The notes: generated from the letters alone by a model not told the origin. A stretch of DNA of 64,000 nucleotides from Ureibacillus sp. FSL W7-1570 (GCF_038593265.1 NZ_CP151979.1:310001-374000); one strand, 5' to 3'; shown: positions 1-9,089, counted from the first letter of the stretch. Made by a program: numbers and translations.

Positions 1-207
1 CAAATTGTCTTTTTCCAGTTGTCTTAACAGGCGATAGAAATTTCCATGATCCAATGATTCAATACCGAATTTCGTAATTTTCTCCATCAGTTCATAACCA
101 TGGGTATTAAATTCTCTCAAGTGCAATAACATGATCGGAATCAAAAAGTTTTTCGGCGCACCAATACTTGGACTTTTCGGCTTCTTTTTTTCATCTTTCG
201 ATACCAA
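1..207 (-). CDS. phaQ: PhaQ, PadR-type PHB-responsive repressor (partial, 3' end off window)
   Basis: The first 69 codons of a PadR-family winged-helix regulator read leftward off the window edge. After a lysine-rich N-terminal tail comes the helix-turn-helix typical of PadR proteins (visible stretches FLIPIMLLHLRE, HGYELMEKI and FYRLLRQLEKDNL). The start is a TTG at 205-207 behind the purine-rich sequence AGAAGGCGG. It lies divergent to phaRBC, the arrangement known in Bacillus megaterium, where PhaQ senses polyhydroxybutyrate and represses phaQ-phaP. Function is inferred from family and position; the sensing/dimerisation half lies outside the window. Confidence 0.85.
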   Translation of the reverse strand, partial: MVSKDEKKKPKSPSIGAPKNFLIPIMLLHLREFNTHGYELMEKITKFGIESLDHGNFYRLLRQLEKDNL

Positions 208-230
208 TATTTTTACACCGCCTTCTGCTA

Positions 231-274
231 TTTACTTATATATGTAATTTACACTTATATGTAAACTTTGTCAA
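231..274 (-). promoter_or_regulatory. phaQ promoter with two adjacent palindromic operator-like sites
   Basis: Reading the minus strand there is a consensus -35 TTGACA (269-274), a 17-bp spacer and a -10 TAAATT (246-251). Two near-palindromes sit side by side: TTTACACTTATATGTAAA (248-265) fills the spacer and enters the -10, and TTTACTTATATATGTAA (231-247) covers the expected transcription start. The placement is what an autorepressor such as PhaQ would need. Binding itself is inferred. Confidence 0.65.
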
Positions 275-420
275 TTGTTTTTTGAAAATTTAAACAACAT
301 TTTTTCAGGAAAGTTCACAATTTTGTGATATATTCATAAGAATGAAAAAAATACATAAATAATATATTAAAATATGTTGTTTTTATAACAAAGAAATTTT
401 AGTGGAGGAGATGATGATCC

Positions 421-873
421 TTGACCCAATCATCCTTTGATGTGTTTACATTATGGAAAGAAATTTATAACAAAACGGAAAGTGTATGGCAAGAGACGAT
501 TCAAGAAACCCTCGAAAAGAAGTCCTTTGCTGAAAGTTTAGGTCAAATTCAAAGCCAATATGTTCAATATCAAGAACTTGTCAATAAAATGACGGAAAGC
601 TATTTGAAACAAGCGAACATTCCTACCCGGGACGAAATCGCGAATGTGGCTTCTTTAATCATTAATGTAGATTCCAAAATCGACCAATTGGAAGATGAGT
701 ATGATTTGCAACGGGAGAAGATCCAAAAAGAAATTGACAGCCTTAAAAAATCCGTTTCTTCGTTGGAAAAGAAATTGGATAAAGTCATAGATCTATTGAC
801 CAAAACGTTGGAGCTGGCTGAAGAATCGAAGGCTTCAGTGGCCGCTACCGCCAATAAAACGGTTTCAAAATAA
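421..873 (+). CDS. phaR: PhaR, subunit of class IV polyhydroxyalkanoate synthase
   Basis: A 150-residue protein with an N-terminal FxxWKEIYNKTES-like segment and a long heptad-rich charged helix (about residues 70-130), as in the PhaR/PHA_synth_III_E group. In class IV synthases PhaR is the obligatory partner of PhaC on the polymer granule. Start: TTG at 421, ten bases after GGAGGAG (404-410). Two ATGs nearer the ribosome binding site (411 and 414) are out of frame and end after a few codons. It heads the phaR-phaB-phaC operon, with only 47 bp before phaB. Confidence 0.9.
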   Translation: MTQSSFDVFTLWKEIYNKTESVWQETIQETLEKKSFAESLGQIQSQYVQYQELVNKMTESYLKQANIPTRDEIANVASLIINVDSKIDQLEDEYDLQREKIQKEIDSLKKSVSSLEKKLDKVIDLLTKTLELAEESKASVAATANKTVSK

Positions 874-920
874 TACTTTTATTAAAATAGAAAAATATGA
901 TGAGAAAGGGAGACTGTTTT

Positions 921-1700
921 ATGACGACTACAGTATTTGAAGTAGAAAAGGTAAATGCGTTAAAACCATTGGAAGGAAAAGTGGCGATTGTTACAGGCGC
1001 ATCCCGTGGGATCGGGGCGGAAATCGCAAAAGTGCTGGCCAGAAATGGTGCAACGGTTGTAGGCACATATAACAACAGCCCTAAGCATATTCAGGACGTG
1101 GCAAAAACGATTGAAGAAGAAGGCGGAAAATTCCATGCATTGCAAGCGGATGTCTCTGTTTACGAAGATACGGAAAAACTTGCAGCCGAAGTGGTTGAAA
1201 AATTCGGCAAAATTGATATTTTGATCAACAATGCCGGGATTACGAAAGACCGTACATTTAGAAAAATTTCGAAAGAAGAATGGGACGCTGTCATCAACGT
1301 CAACTTGAATGGTGTTTTTAACGCAACCAAAGCAGTGATAAAGCATATGATGGACCAAAATTATGGACGCATTGTGAACATCAGTTCCATCGTCGGCCAA
1401 GCTGGCGCCTTTGGGCAAACAAACTATGCAGCAACGAAAGCCGGTATTTTGGGTTTCACTAAATCCCTTGCTTTAGAAACGGCATCGAAAGGAATCACCG
1501 TAAATGCAGTGTGCCCTGGATATATTGGAACAGAAATGGTGGCGGCCATGCCGGTAGAAGTGTTGAACAACATCATTGCGAGAGTTCCAATGAAACGATT
1601 AGGTGAACCGAGCGAAGTGGCTCAGGCGGTATTATACCTGGTTCAGGCGGATTATGTGACAGGCCAGGCAATTGCGGTAAACGGCGGCCTATATATGTAA
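921..1700 (+). CDS. phaB: PhaB, acetoacetyl-CoA reductase (SDR family)
   Basis: NADPH-dependent reduction of acetoacetyl-CoA to (R)-3-hydroxybutyryl-CoA, the monomer for PHB. A short-chain dehydrogenase with the cofactor motif TGASRGIG (residues 25-32), NNAG (103-106) and catalytic Ser156, Tyr169, Lys173 (YAATK). Length 259 residues, with a ~17-residue N-terminal lead before the fold. The ATG at 921 is chosen because AGAAAGGGAGA precedes it at normal distance; an in-frame ATG at 897 has no ribosome binding site. It resembles FabG, but the position between phaR and phaC supports PhaB. Confidence 0.92.
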   Translation: MTTTVFEVEKVNALKPLEGKVAIVTGASRGIGAEIAKVLARNGATVVGTYNNSPKHIQDVAKTIEEEGGKFHALQADVSVYEDTEKLAAEVVEKFGKIDILINNAGITKDRTFRKISKEEWDAVINVNLNGVFNATKAVIKHMMDQNYGRIVNISSIVGQAGAFGQTNYAATKAGILGFTKSLALETASKGITVNAVCPGYIGTEMVAAMPVEVLNNIIARVPMKRLGEPSEVAQAVLYLVQADYVTGQAIAVNGGLYM

Positions 1701-1733
1701 CACTTTGTCGGAAAGATTGTTGGGAGGGATTAT

Positions 1734-2819
1734 GTGGTTACTGTTGATACAACACCAATTAAAGAATGGTATGATAGCTTGCCAAAAAATGAAACGCTTG
1801 AAAAGTTGAAACGTTTTAATGAAGTATTGTTCACTGATCCGGATCCGCAAGTGGGTCAAACACCAAAAGAAGTGATCTGGACAAAAAATAAAGCGAAACT
1901 TTACCGTTATCAGCCGAATAAAGAAAAAACGAATAAAGTCCCTATATTGATGATTTATGCACTTATTAATAAACCTTATATTTTGGATTTATATCCTGGA
2001 AACAGTTTAATCGAATATTTAACGGACCGCGGTCATGACGTGTATCTTTTGGACTGGGGTACAGCCGGTTACGAAGACCGCCATATGAAATTGGAAGATT
2101 ATATTGTCGATTATATTCCACGGGCGGCCAAAAAGGTGCTGAAACATTCCGGCGCCAAAGAAATCACGATGTTTGGTTATTGCATGGGCGGTACAATGAC
2201 GGCCATTTTCACAGCCCTCTATCAAAATAAACTGCCAATCCGGAATCTGATTTTGCTGACAAGCCCAATCGATTTCCAAGATGCAGGACTTTATACCAAT
2301 TGGTTGGATAAACGTTACTTCAAATTGGATAATATTGTTGAAACTTTTGGAAATGTCCCATTTGAATTCATTGACTTTGGCAATAAGTTGTTAAATCCTT
2401 TATCAAATACTGTAGGTGTTTATGTCAATGTCGCTTCAAACATTCAAAATGAAGAAAAAGTGCTCAATTGGAAACTGATGCAAAAATGGTTGAATGATGG
2501 TGTGCCTTTCCCTGGTGAGGCATATCGCCAATGGATACGCGATTTTTACCAAGAAAACAAATTGATTAACAATGAATTAGAAATCCGTGGGGAACGGGTA
2601 TTGTTGTCAAATATTAAGGCGAATTTATTAAATATCGTAGCCACTCGAGACAATATCGTTTTACCGCATCAGATTGAACCATTAAATGAGAAAGTATCCA
2701 GCAAAAACAAAACGTTGCACGTTGTGAATGCTGGACATGTTTCAGTGATTACCGGAAAACGGGCAGTGGCTGAGAGATATCCATATATTGAACAATGGAT
2801 TACTGAAAATTCCAAATAA
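1734..2819 (+). CDS. phaC: PhaC, class IV poly(3-hydroxyalkanoate) synthase
   Basis: Polymerises (R)-3-hydroxyacyl-CoA into PHA together with PhaR. An alpha/beta hydrolase of 361 residues with the synthase lipase-like box GYCMGG carrying nucleophile Cys150, then Asp306 (ATRDNIV) and His335 (NAGHVS), the catalytic triad spacing of Bacillus-type PhaC. The short length separates it from class I and II synthases (over 550 residues). Start is GTG 1734, with GGGAGG at 1722-1727. Last gene of the operon, followed by a strong terminator. Confidence 0.95.
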   Translation: MVTVDTTPIKEWYDSLPKNETLEKLKRFNEVLFTDPDPQVGQTPKEVIWTKNKAKLYRYQPNKEKTNKVPILMIYALINKPYILDLYPGNSLIEYLTDRGHDVYLLDWGTAGYEDRHMKLEDYIVDYIPRAAKKVLKHSGAKEITMFGYCMGGTMTAIFTALYQNKLPIRNLILLTSPIDFQDAGLYTNWLDKRYFKLDNIVETFGNVPFEFIDFGNKLLNPLSNTVGVYVNVASNIQNEEKVLNWKLMQKWLNDGVPFPGEAYRQWIRDFYQENKLINNELEIRGERVLLSNIKANLLNIVATRDNIVLPHQIEPLNEKVSSKNKTLHVVNAGHVSVITGKRAVAERYPYIEQWITENSK

Positions 2820-2842
2820 GTCGGATTAAATGAAATTGCCGC

Positions 2843-2900
2843 ATCCGAACGGTGTTTGAAATTCTCACAGAGAGTGTTTCAAATGCGTTCGGATTTTTTT
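2843..2900 (+). terminator. Rho-independent terminator after phaRBC
   Basis: A long stem pairs ATCCGAAC and GTGTTTGAAA with TTTCAAATGC and GTTCGGAT, followed by a T tract ending at 2900. Confidence 0.85.
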
Positions 2901-3102
2901 GTGCAATAAAATGAGAAAATTTCGAATAATATATTTTGGAAAAATATCTTTATCTTATCAAGAAATTTGGTTACAATACAAAAGGTATGTATAGTGCATT
3001 CGATTTGAAAAACTGTGGAAAAGCTAGAATCCATAGTATGAATAGTGTATAATCCAACGTGGAGAGTTTTTCGCGGTATAAGTTGAGAAGGAGGTAAGTA
3101 TT

Positions 3103-3330
3103 TTGGATACTTGGTTAGCAATATTGTTAATTATTGTTGCGTTAGTGGCTGGTGTAGCTTTAGGTTTTTACTTGGCACGTCAATCCATGATGAAATACTT
3201 AAAAGAAAACCCACCAATCAATGAACAAATGATTCGTGTGATGATGGCACAAATGGGACGAAAACCATCTGAAAAGCAAGTTCGTCAAATGATGGCTCAA
3301 TTAAATAAAATTCAAGATAAGCAAAAATAA
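3103..3330 (+). CDS. yneF: YneF, UPF0154 small membrane protein
   Basis: A 75-residue protein with one N-terminal transmembrane helix (about residues 4-24, [15 protein letters not shown]) and a basic cytoplasmic tail containing [17 protein letters not shown], the signature of the UPF0154 (YneF) family. Function is unknown. The start is TTG 3103 behind a strong GAAGGAGG (3088-3095). Two terminator hairpins follow, so it appears monocistronic. In B. subtilis yneF is near ccdA and tkt, so its place here differs. Confidence 0.88.
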   Translation: MDTWLAILLIIVALVAGVALGFYLARQSMMKYLKENPPINEQMIRVMMAQMGRKPSEKQVRQMMAQLNKIQDKQK

Positions 3331-3336
3331 TCATAC

Positions 3337-3383
3337 AAGGTTGTCCTACATCGGAATTTATTCTGAAGGAGGATAACCTTTTT
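3337..3383 (+). terminator. Terminator after yneF (first of two)
   Basis: AAGGTTGTCC pairs with GGATAACCTT (one G-T), followed by TTTATTTATA. Confidence 0.75.
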
Positions 3384-3403
3384 ATTTATATTTAGCAACA
3401 GTT

Positions 3404-3444
3404 TAAGCTTGTGAAATTATATTGGGTAGATTCACAAGCTTTTT
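3404..3444 (+). terminator. Second terminator hairpin before the hemolysin III gene
   Basis: AAGCTTGTGAA pairs with TTCACAAGCTT, followed by TTTTC. Confidence 0.7.
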
Positions 3445-3564
3445 CAATTTCTTAAAATCTTCAACACGATTGGTTGGATATGACATTTATCACATAATTT
3501 TCATTACATCTTCCCCTGTTTGAAATAATGTTATATTCACATAATAAAAACAGAGGTGAGGATG

Positions 3565-4206
3565 ATGACACAGTCTGTTGCAATGAATCGTTCATATAGT
3601 AAAAAAGAAGAGTTTTGGAATGCATTAACCCATGGAATAGGTGCACTTTTAACCATTCCAGCATTGATTTTATTAATTGGAAAAGCACAAAGTACAGGAA
3701 CGAAAGTGGAGCTTATTAGTTACATTATTTTTGGAGTCTCGATGTTTCTCCTTTACCTGGCTTCCACACTGTACCATTCAATTCCAAAACATAAAGTTTT
3801 TCTAAAAAAAATGGATCACAGCTCCATTTTCCTTTTAATTGCGGGAACGTATACCCCCGTCGCATTAATTGCCATCGGAGGAACAGCCGGGTGGACGCTT
3901 GTAGGGATTGAATGGGGATTCGCTGTTATTGGAATTATTTTAAAACAATTTTTTGTCCATCGTTTTAAAAGAACATCACTACTCGTTTACATCGGGATGG
4001 GATGGCTCGTCATCTTTGTTTTTCAACCAGTCATTGAATATTTGACGATCAAAGGTGTGTTGGTGTTATTAGCTGGCGGGTTAAGTTATACAATTGGAAC
4101 GTATTTTTACCAAAATAAAAATATTCCTTATAACCACGCGATATGGCATGTATTTGTCATGGTTGGCAGCTTATTCATGTTTTTGGCAATATATCTCTTT
4201 TTATAA
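3565..4206 (+). CDS. Hemolysin III (TrhA/YqfA, PAQR-like) family membrane protein
   Basis: A 213-residue protein with seven predicted transmembrane helices. It shows the family markers LYHSIPKH, MDHSSIFLLIAGTYTP and the C-terminal HAIWHVFVMVGS; the conserved His/Asp residues form a probable metal site in this superfamily. Despite the name, members act in membrane homeostasis and are not proven toxins in most species. ATG 3565 is preferred, with GAGGTGAGG just upstream; a GTG at 3556 in the same frame lies inside that site. A terminator hairpin follows at 4254. Confidence 0.85.
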   Translation: MTQSVAMNRSYSKKEEFWNALTHGIGALLTIPALILLIGKAQSTGTKVELISYIIFGVSMFLLYLASTLYHSIPKHKVFLKKMDHSSIFLLIAGTYTPVALIAIGGTAGWTLVGIEWGFAVIGIILKQFFVHRFKRTSLLVYIGMGWLVIFVFQPVIEYLTIKGVLVLLAGGLSYTIGTYFYQNKNIPYNHAIWHVFVMVGSLFMFLAIYLFL

Positions 4207-4253
4207 CATGCGTACATTGGATGAAATAACATTCTCTCATTGAATTGAAAAAG

Positions 4254-4296
4254 CTCAATCTCTTGATACGCAGAGGTTGAGTATTTTTCATTTTTT
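4254..4296 (+). terminator. Terminator after the hemolysin III gene
   Basis: CTCAATCTC pairs with GAGGTTGAG across a 10-base loop, followed by a T-rich tract. Confidence 0.7.
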
Positions 4297-4365
4297 ATAG
4301 CATTCCCTTTACCAAATCGGTCATAAAGTGAAAGAAACTTTTCCACAAGAATGACTTAACACATC

Positions 4366-4391
4366 AAAAGCCCTCTTGCTGTTACGAGGGC
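4366..4391 (-). terminator. Terminator of the yqkD transcript (minus strand)
   Basis: GCCCTC and GAGGGC form a hairpin; on the minus strand it is followed by TTTT. Confidence 0.65.
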
Positions 4392-4425
4392 GTCATTTGA
4401 GGAATCATCGGTTAACCATATCGTC

Positions 4426-5373
4426 TTAGCCGTTCTCTCTTTCATTCATCACATATTCTTGCAAAAAATTTCTTACCGTTTCCTCGTACTCCACCGGATT
4501 TTCATTGAAAGATTGGGCATGAAGACCGCGTTCAAACAATTTTAATCTTTTCGGACCTTTTTTCAATTCGTACATTTCTTCCGTCATTTGACAAGGGATG
4601 AACGAATCGGGAATGCTATGGATAAATAACACCGGCTTCTTAATATTCGGTACCACATCTTTGGGGGCTACATTTTTAAATCGGTATCCATCACGGAAAC
4701 GCAGGAATAAATCTGCCAAATGGATTGGAATGTTTGGCGAGATGCGGGTGGAATTTTTGACGATATGCCGCAAAAGTTCTTCAAAATCTGAAAAAGCGCA
4801 ATCGGAGATATAAAAATCCACATGATTTCCAATGGATCCCGCATATAAAAGCATTGTCGCCGCGCCCATTGATTCCCCGTGAATGCCCAGGATGGCTTCT
4901 TCCCCGATGACGGAACGAACCGTTTTGACAACGGCCGCTAAATCAAACTTCTCATAATATCCATAACTTGTCGTTTTTCCGCCGGATTCGCCATGTCTTC
5001 GATGATCGTATACAAAGGAATTGAACCCAAGCCTTTCAAACATGCGCGCATATTTGATCGAATTGATTTTGTTTTCGGTAACCCCGTGGCATATGATGAC
5101 CGTATTTTTTGTCGGGCATGGTTGCAGAAAAATCCCTTTGATTGGGTAGCCGTTAGGGGAGTCGATGGTAAATTCATCTTTTTTTATGCTGTTGAACCAT
5201 TTTTCATCAAATCGATTCGCTTTTAGTTCCCTGTCTAAAATAAATGCATCATCTTTTTTCTGGATATACATGAGTCGATTGGTTAAAGCAAAACCAAAAA
5301 TCGTAGTGAGCACGCTTGCAATCGTTGTAATAATCGTAGAAAACCAGAATATTTTTTTCTTTTTCTTTTTCAA
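4426..5373 (-). CDS. yqkD: YqkD-like membrane-anchored alpha/beta hydrolase
   Basis: A 315-residue serine hydrolase. A Lys-rich start and one transmembrane helix (about residues 9-30) suggest an N-in membrane anchor with the enzyme outside the cell. The hydrolase core shows ICHGVTENK (oxyanion region), YDHRRHGESGG, the nucleophile elbow HGESMG (Ser near 168), FIHSIPDSFIP (acid) and GLHAQSF (His). Substrate unknown. The TTG at 5371-5373 is chosen because AGGAGG stands just upstream; the longer open frame to 5526 lacks a site. In B. subtilis yqkD is likewise next to yqkE; here a thiolase lies between them on the other strand. Confidence 0.85.
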   Translation of the reverse strand: MKKKKKKIFWFSTIITTIASVLTTIFGFALTNRLMYIQKKDDAFILDRELKANRFDEKWFNSIKKDEFTIDSPNGYPIKGIFLQPCPTKNTVIICHGVTENKINSIKYARMFERLGFNSFVYDHRRHGESGGKTTSYGYYEKFDLAAVVKTVRSVIGEEAILGIHGESMGAATMLLYAGSIGNHVDFYISDCAFSDFEELLRHIVKNSTRISPNIPIHLADLFLRFRDGYRFKNVAPKDVVPNIKKPVLFIHSIPDSFIPCQMTEEMYELKKGPKRLKLFERGLHAQSFNENPVEYEETVRNFLQEYVMNERENG

Positions 5374-5604
5374 TATAAGCACCTCCTCGCCTGATATCAA
5401 ATTATGTATAACCACTAATATATTTCGGAAAGTTCGAAAATATCGCAAATGAACAAAAATTTTGTAGTAAAAGAACAAAATTTCACATATCATCTGGTAG
5501 AATAAAATTGCACGGTTTTGTTCCAATTTTTATACTGATATAATTATATTAACAGATTATGCAAAATCGTGTGCGATTGGAGTCTGAATAAAGGGGAGAA
5601 GTTC

Positions 5605-6786
5605 ATGTTAGAAGAAGTTGTTATTGTAAGCGCAGTCAGAACAGCCATCGGTTCCTTCCAAGGTTCGTTAAAAGACATTCCAGCTCCGACATTAGGTTCG
5701 ATTGTCATTAAAGAAGCTTTACACCGGGCAGGTATTGAACCAAATCAAGTGGATGAAGTTATCATGGGAAATGTACTTCAAGCTGGACTGGGTCAAAATC
5801 CTGCACGTCAGGCAGCCATTCAGGCAGGGCTTCCGGAAACGGTGCCAGCCATGACGATCAATAAAGTCTGTGGTTCCGGTTTGAAATCCGTGCATCTCGC
5901 GTCACAAGCGATTGCGGTAGGGGAAGCGGATATTGTGGTGGCCGGCGGTTTTGAAAATATGAGCCAAGCGCCATACCTTTTGAAAAATGCCCGCTCCGGT
6001 TTTAAAATGGGTGATCAAAATTTGGTGGATAGCATGATTCATGACGGCCTATGGTGCGCCTTCAATGATTACCATATGGGAATCACGGCGGAAAATTTGG
6101 CTTCCCAATATCATATTACGCGGGAAGAACAGGATGAGTTCGCGGCACGTTCCCAAGCCCGTGCGGCAAAAGCCATCGTGGAAGGTAAATTTAAAGAAGA
6201 AATTGTGCCGGTGGAAATCCCTCAACGAAAAGGGGATCCAATCATTTTTGATACGGATGAATTTGTTCGCCCGGGCACAACTGTAGAAAAACTATCCGCG
6301 TTGCGTCCTGCTTTCAAAAAGGATGGAACAGTCACTGCCGGGAACGCCTCAGGTATTAACGACGGTGCGGCAGCAGTTGTTGTGATGTCAAAGAAGAAAG
6401 CGGAGGAACTTGGAATCACGCCTCTTGCATCCATTGTCGCCAATGCCGCTGTCGGGGTGGATCCAGCAATTATGGGAATCGGGCCTGCTGAAGCGGTTCG
6501 AAAGGCATTGAAAAAATCAGATTTGACTCTTGATCAAATCGAATTAATTGAAGCAAATGAAGCTTTCGCAGCTCAATCAATAGCTGTGGATCGCGAACTT
6601 CACTTTGATTCTGATAAACTGAATGTAAATGGTGGGGCAATTGCCCTTGGACACCCAATCGGTGCGAGTGGAGCGCGCATTTTGGTTACGCTTCTTCATG
6701 AAATGAAAAGACGTGACGCGAAGCTGGGGCTTGCCACCCTTTGCATCGGTGGAGGACAGGGAGTTGCAACCATCGTTCAACGATAA
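5605..6786 (+). CDS. Acetyl-CoA C-acetyltransferase (biosynthetic-type thiolase; candidate PhaA)
   Basis: Condenses two acetyl-CoA to acetoacetyl-CoA, or the reverse. The 393-residue protein has the thiolase triad: Cys89 (VCGSGLKS), His350 (GHPIGASGA) and Cys380 (CIGGGQG). ATG 5605 follows AAGGGGAGAA; twelve upstream codons in the frame have no ribosome binding site. There is no beta-oxidation partner next to it. Lying 2.8 kb from phaC, it is a plausible source of acetoacetyl-CoA for PhaB, but this is inference; MmgA/AtoB-type roles fit the sequence equally well. yqkE follows after 17 bp. Confidence 0.88.
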   Translation: MLEEVVIVSAVRTAIGSFQGSLKDIPAPTLGSIVIKEALHRAGIEPNQVDEVIMGNVLQAGLGQNPARQAAIQAGLPETVPAMTINKVCGSGLKSVHLASQAIAVGEADIVVAGGFENMSQAPYLLKNARSGFKMGDQNLVDSMIHDGLWCAFNDYHMGITAENLASQYHITREEQDEFAARSQARAAKAIVEGKFKEEIVPVEIPQRKGDPIIFDTDEFVRPGTTVEKLSALRPAFKKDGTVTAGNASGINDGAAAVVVMSKKKAEELGITPLASIVANAAVGVDPAIMGIGPAEAVRKALKKSDLTLDQIELIEANEAFAAQSIAVDRELHFDSDKLNVNGGAIALGHPIGASGARILVTLLHEMKRRDAKLGLATLCIGGGQGVATIVQR

Positions 6787-6803
6787 GACTAAAGCAGGTG
6801 AAC

Positions 6804-7061
6804 ATGATGGCAAAAAAGAAAAAGCAACAATCTTCTCAAAAAACAATTGAAAACAATGAAGGAATTTCCCTTCAAGAACAACTGAACCAGGAAATGCTGG
6901 AAAAATTGAAAGCGGCAAAAAAAGAATTGCTTGAAGAAGAAAGAAAAAAAGAGGAAGAACGGCAAGCAAGACTTGAGTTTGAGAGAAAACAGCGGGAAAA
7001 GAATATGAGCTTTGAAGAATTGCTGGAAAAGTACGGAAATCAAGGCTCGAAATTTAGTTGA
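6804..7061 (+). CDS. yqkE: YqkE-like small charged protein (DUF3886)
   Basis: An 85-residue, extremely Lys/Glu-rich protein, mostly one predicted helix, ending in the conserved MSFEELLEKYG segment of the DUF3886 family. Function unknown. Start ATG 6804 (or 6807) after CAGGTG. It follows the thiolase by 17 bp, probably on one transcript, and ends in a strong terminator. Its presence beside yqkD and yqkF supports the syntenic assignment. Confidence 0.82.
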   Translation: MMAKKKKQQSSQKTIENNEGISLQEQLNQEMLEKLKAAKKELLEEERKKEEERQARLEFERKQREKNMSFEELLEKYGNQGSKFS

Positions 7062-7063
7062 CA

Positions 7064-7091
7064 GGTGTCGCGGAAAGGCGACACCTTTTTT
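7064..7091 (+). terminator. Terminator after yqkE
   Basis: Perfect stem GGTGTCGC / GCGACACC with a 6-base loop and T6. Confidence 0.9.
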
Positions 7092-7229
7092 ATGACCGGC
7101 TACTTTTGCATAAAACCTCTGTTTCGGAGATGAGTGCTTCCGGTATTCAACGGCGTGGGTCCTCCGTTGCATTCCTGTTGTTGAAAGCGGATATTGGCGC
7201 AACCTCACATAAATCAACTTCCACTCAAT

Positions 7230-7269
7230 AAAAAAACGCCCAACGCATCAACGTTTTTTGCGAAGGGCG
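7230..7269 (-). terminator. Terminator overlapping the 3' end of the permease gene
   Basis: On the minus strand CGCCC and GGGCG flank the stop codon region and are followed by a run of seven T. The stem uses the last codons of the gene. Confidence 0.7.
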
Positions 7270-8588
7270 TATGTGATAAACAGCATGATGAACCAAATTG
7301 GTGTGAGCATAACGGCCATTCTTGTTTCTTCGGACATGAACATAATAATCAACACGGCAACAAAAAATATTAAAATGGCATAGTTCATATATGGAGCAAG
7401 CGGCGCTTTAAAATGGGATTTTTTATGTAAATCCGGGTGTTTCTTTGTATAGATGATGTGTGAAATTAAGATGATGCTCCATACCCAAATAAAGCAGATG
7501 GCGCTGATTGTTGTCACCACTCCAAATGCTGTATCAGGAATGACGTAGCTTAATAATGCTCCGATGGAAAGAACGATGGCGGAAACAACAAGCGCATTCC
7601 CCGGGACAAAGTTTTGGTTCAGCTTTGATAGAAATTTCGGGCCTTGACTATGCTTGCTTAAATTGTACATCATCCGGCTTGTGGAAAATAAACCGCTGTT
7701 TCCGGCAGAAGCGGCAGATGTCAGCACAACGAAATTGATGATGCCGCCCGCCAAGGGAATACCCGCCAAAGCAAATACTTGCACAAAGGGGCTGTTGGCG
7801 GCGCTTAGCTCAGTCCAAGGATTGATGCATAAAATGACGAAAATCGCCCCTACGTAAAACAACAAAATCCGGATCGGAATTTTATTAATGGCAGACGGTA
7901 TATTTTTCTCCGGATTGGACGTTTCCGCGGCTGCCACGCCCACCAGTTCGACCCCAACAAAGGCGAAGACGACCATCTGGAAAGCGGACAGGAATCCGGC
8001 TATCCCATTTGGAAACAATCCGCCGTAACTCCAAATATTGCGAATGGAAACAACTCCGGAATCCGTTTTAAAACGAATGATCAGCCAAAAAAGGCCAATG
8101 GCGATCAAAGCGACGATGGTAATGACTTTGATTAAGGCAAACCAAAATTCCAATTCCCCAAACAGTTTCACGGTTAAAAGATTCAAAACGAGTAATAGGA
8201 TAATGGCAATCAATGCCGGAATCCATTGAGGAATGTCAAACCAATAACGGACATAAACACCGACGGCAATCACATCGGCCATCGCCGTCATAATCCAGCA
8301 AAACCAATAGGTCCAGCCTGTGACATAACCTGCCCACGGCCCAATTGTATCTGCCGCAAAATCGGTGAAGGATTGGTACCCGGCATTGGATAAAAGCAGT
8401 TCACCGAGGGAACGCATCACAAAAAATAGGGCAGTTCCAACGATTAAATAAACTAACAGTATGGATGGGCCCGCTTTGGAAATCGCAGCCCCGGAACCCA
8501 AAAACAGCCCCGTACCAATCGTTCCGCCAATGGCAATTAACTGGACATGGCGGTTTTTCAAATCTCTCTTTAATTCTCTCTGTTCCAT
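7248..8588 (-). CDS. Amino-acid permease, APC superfamily (AapA/CycA-like)
   Basis: A 446-residue transporter with twelve predicted helices. It starts RDLKNRHVQLIAIGGTIGTGLFLGSG, the helix-1 unwound substrate site of the amino-acid transporter family, and contains FAFVGVELVGVAAAET in helix 6. Overall the pattern is closest to D-serine/D-alanine/glycine carriers (CycA, AapA), though substrate cannot be fixed by eye. ATG 8588 (MEQREL) is chosen over an upstream ATG at 8651; GGGGGC precedes it. It lies alone on the minus strand and looks inserted relative to B. subtilis yqkE-yqkF. Confidence 0.82.
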   Translation of the reverse strand: MEQRELKRDLKNRHVQLIAIGGTIGTGLFLGSGAAISKAGPSILLVYLIVGTALFFVMRSLGELLLSNAGYQSFTDFAADTIGPWAGYVTGWTYWFCWIMTAMADVIAVGVYVRYWFDIPQWIPALIAIILLLVLNLLTVKLFGELEFWFALIKVITIVALIAIGLFWLIIRFKTDSGVVSIRNIWSYGGLFPNGIAGFLSAFQMVVFAFVGVELVGVAAAETSNPEKNIPSAINKIPIRILLFYVGAIFVILCINPWTELSAANSPFVQVFALAGIPLAGGIINFVVLTSAASAGNSGLFSTSRMMYNLSKHSQGPKFLSKLNQNFVPGNALVVSAIVLSIGALLSYVIPDTAFGVVTTISAICFIWVWSIILISHIIYTKKHPDLHKKSHFKAPLAPYMNYAILIFFVAVLIIMFMSEETRMAVMLTPIWFIMLFITYALRKKR

Positions 8589-8899
8589 TATGTTGCCCCC
8601 AAAACCAATGAAAAATCGTTTCAGTTTTGTTATCAATATTTTTAAATACATTCATCAATCCTATTGATGATAACTTTGAAATTTTATCAATAAACTATTT
8701 TATTTTCAATAATTTGTATAGAAATAGAATTATAAAGGGAATCTTCGAGTTGAAAATATGGACGAAAGGGGATTTTTTAATCAAAAGAGGGACTCGGGGT
8801 TTGTGATGGTTTGTTTTTGATGTAAAAAATATTTTATTTGTAAAAGATTGTGAATTTTTCGGAAATAATAAAAATTTATTTTATGGATTTTCAATTAGT
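8589..8899. other. AT-rich intergenic stretch upstream of the permease
   Basis: About 310 bases of very AT-rich sequence with no credible ORF. It must hold the permease promoter on the minus strand, but no clear -35/-10 pair stands out. Confidence 0.5.
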
Positions 8900-9030
8900 A
8901 AGGAGTTAGTAAAAATTGATTGGAGAGACGGAAGGAGTGACCCTGTCAATCCGCTTCGAAGTGTCCCTGGGAACCCGGAGGAGCGTATGTGTAAACCTGA
9001 TTCTGACCTCTGAGCGGAAATCCATTTTCA
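8900..9030. other. Compact GC-richer segment of unknown nature between AT-rich DNA and terminators
   Basis: This ~130-bp segment stands out by composition from the AT-rich DNA on its left. It opens with AAGGAG (8900-8905) and a TTG at 8916, giving an 80-codon frame, but the frame runs through two terminator hairpins, so a protein is unlikely. Possible internal pairings include CCGCT near 8951 with AGCGG near 9013. A small RNA gene, a leader, or a remnant of a transferred or repeated sequence are all possible. Confidence 0.35.
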
Positions 9031-9035
9031 ACGCT

Positions 9036-9085
9036 AAATCAAAAAACATCCTTTTCTTAAAAAGAGAAAGGATGTTTTTTGATTT
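9036..9085. terminator. Bidirectional terminator hairpin
   Basis: A 16-bp perfect stem: AAATCAAAAAACATCC (9036-9051) with GGATGTTTTTTGATTT (9070-9085). A/T runs on both sides suit termination in either direction. Confidence 0.75.
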
Positions 9086-9089
9086 GATC

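Noticed and set aside
960-1418. Long minus-strand frame of 152 codons inside phaB
   Set aside because: Shadow of the phaB coding sequence; no start signal, and phaB has an intact active site.
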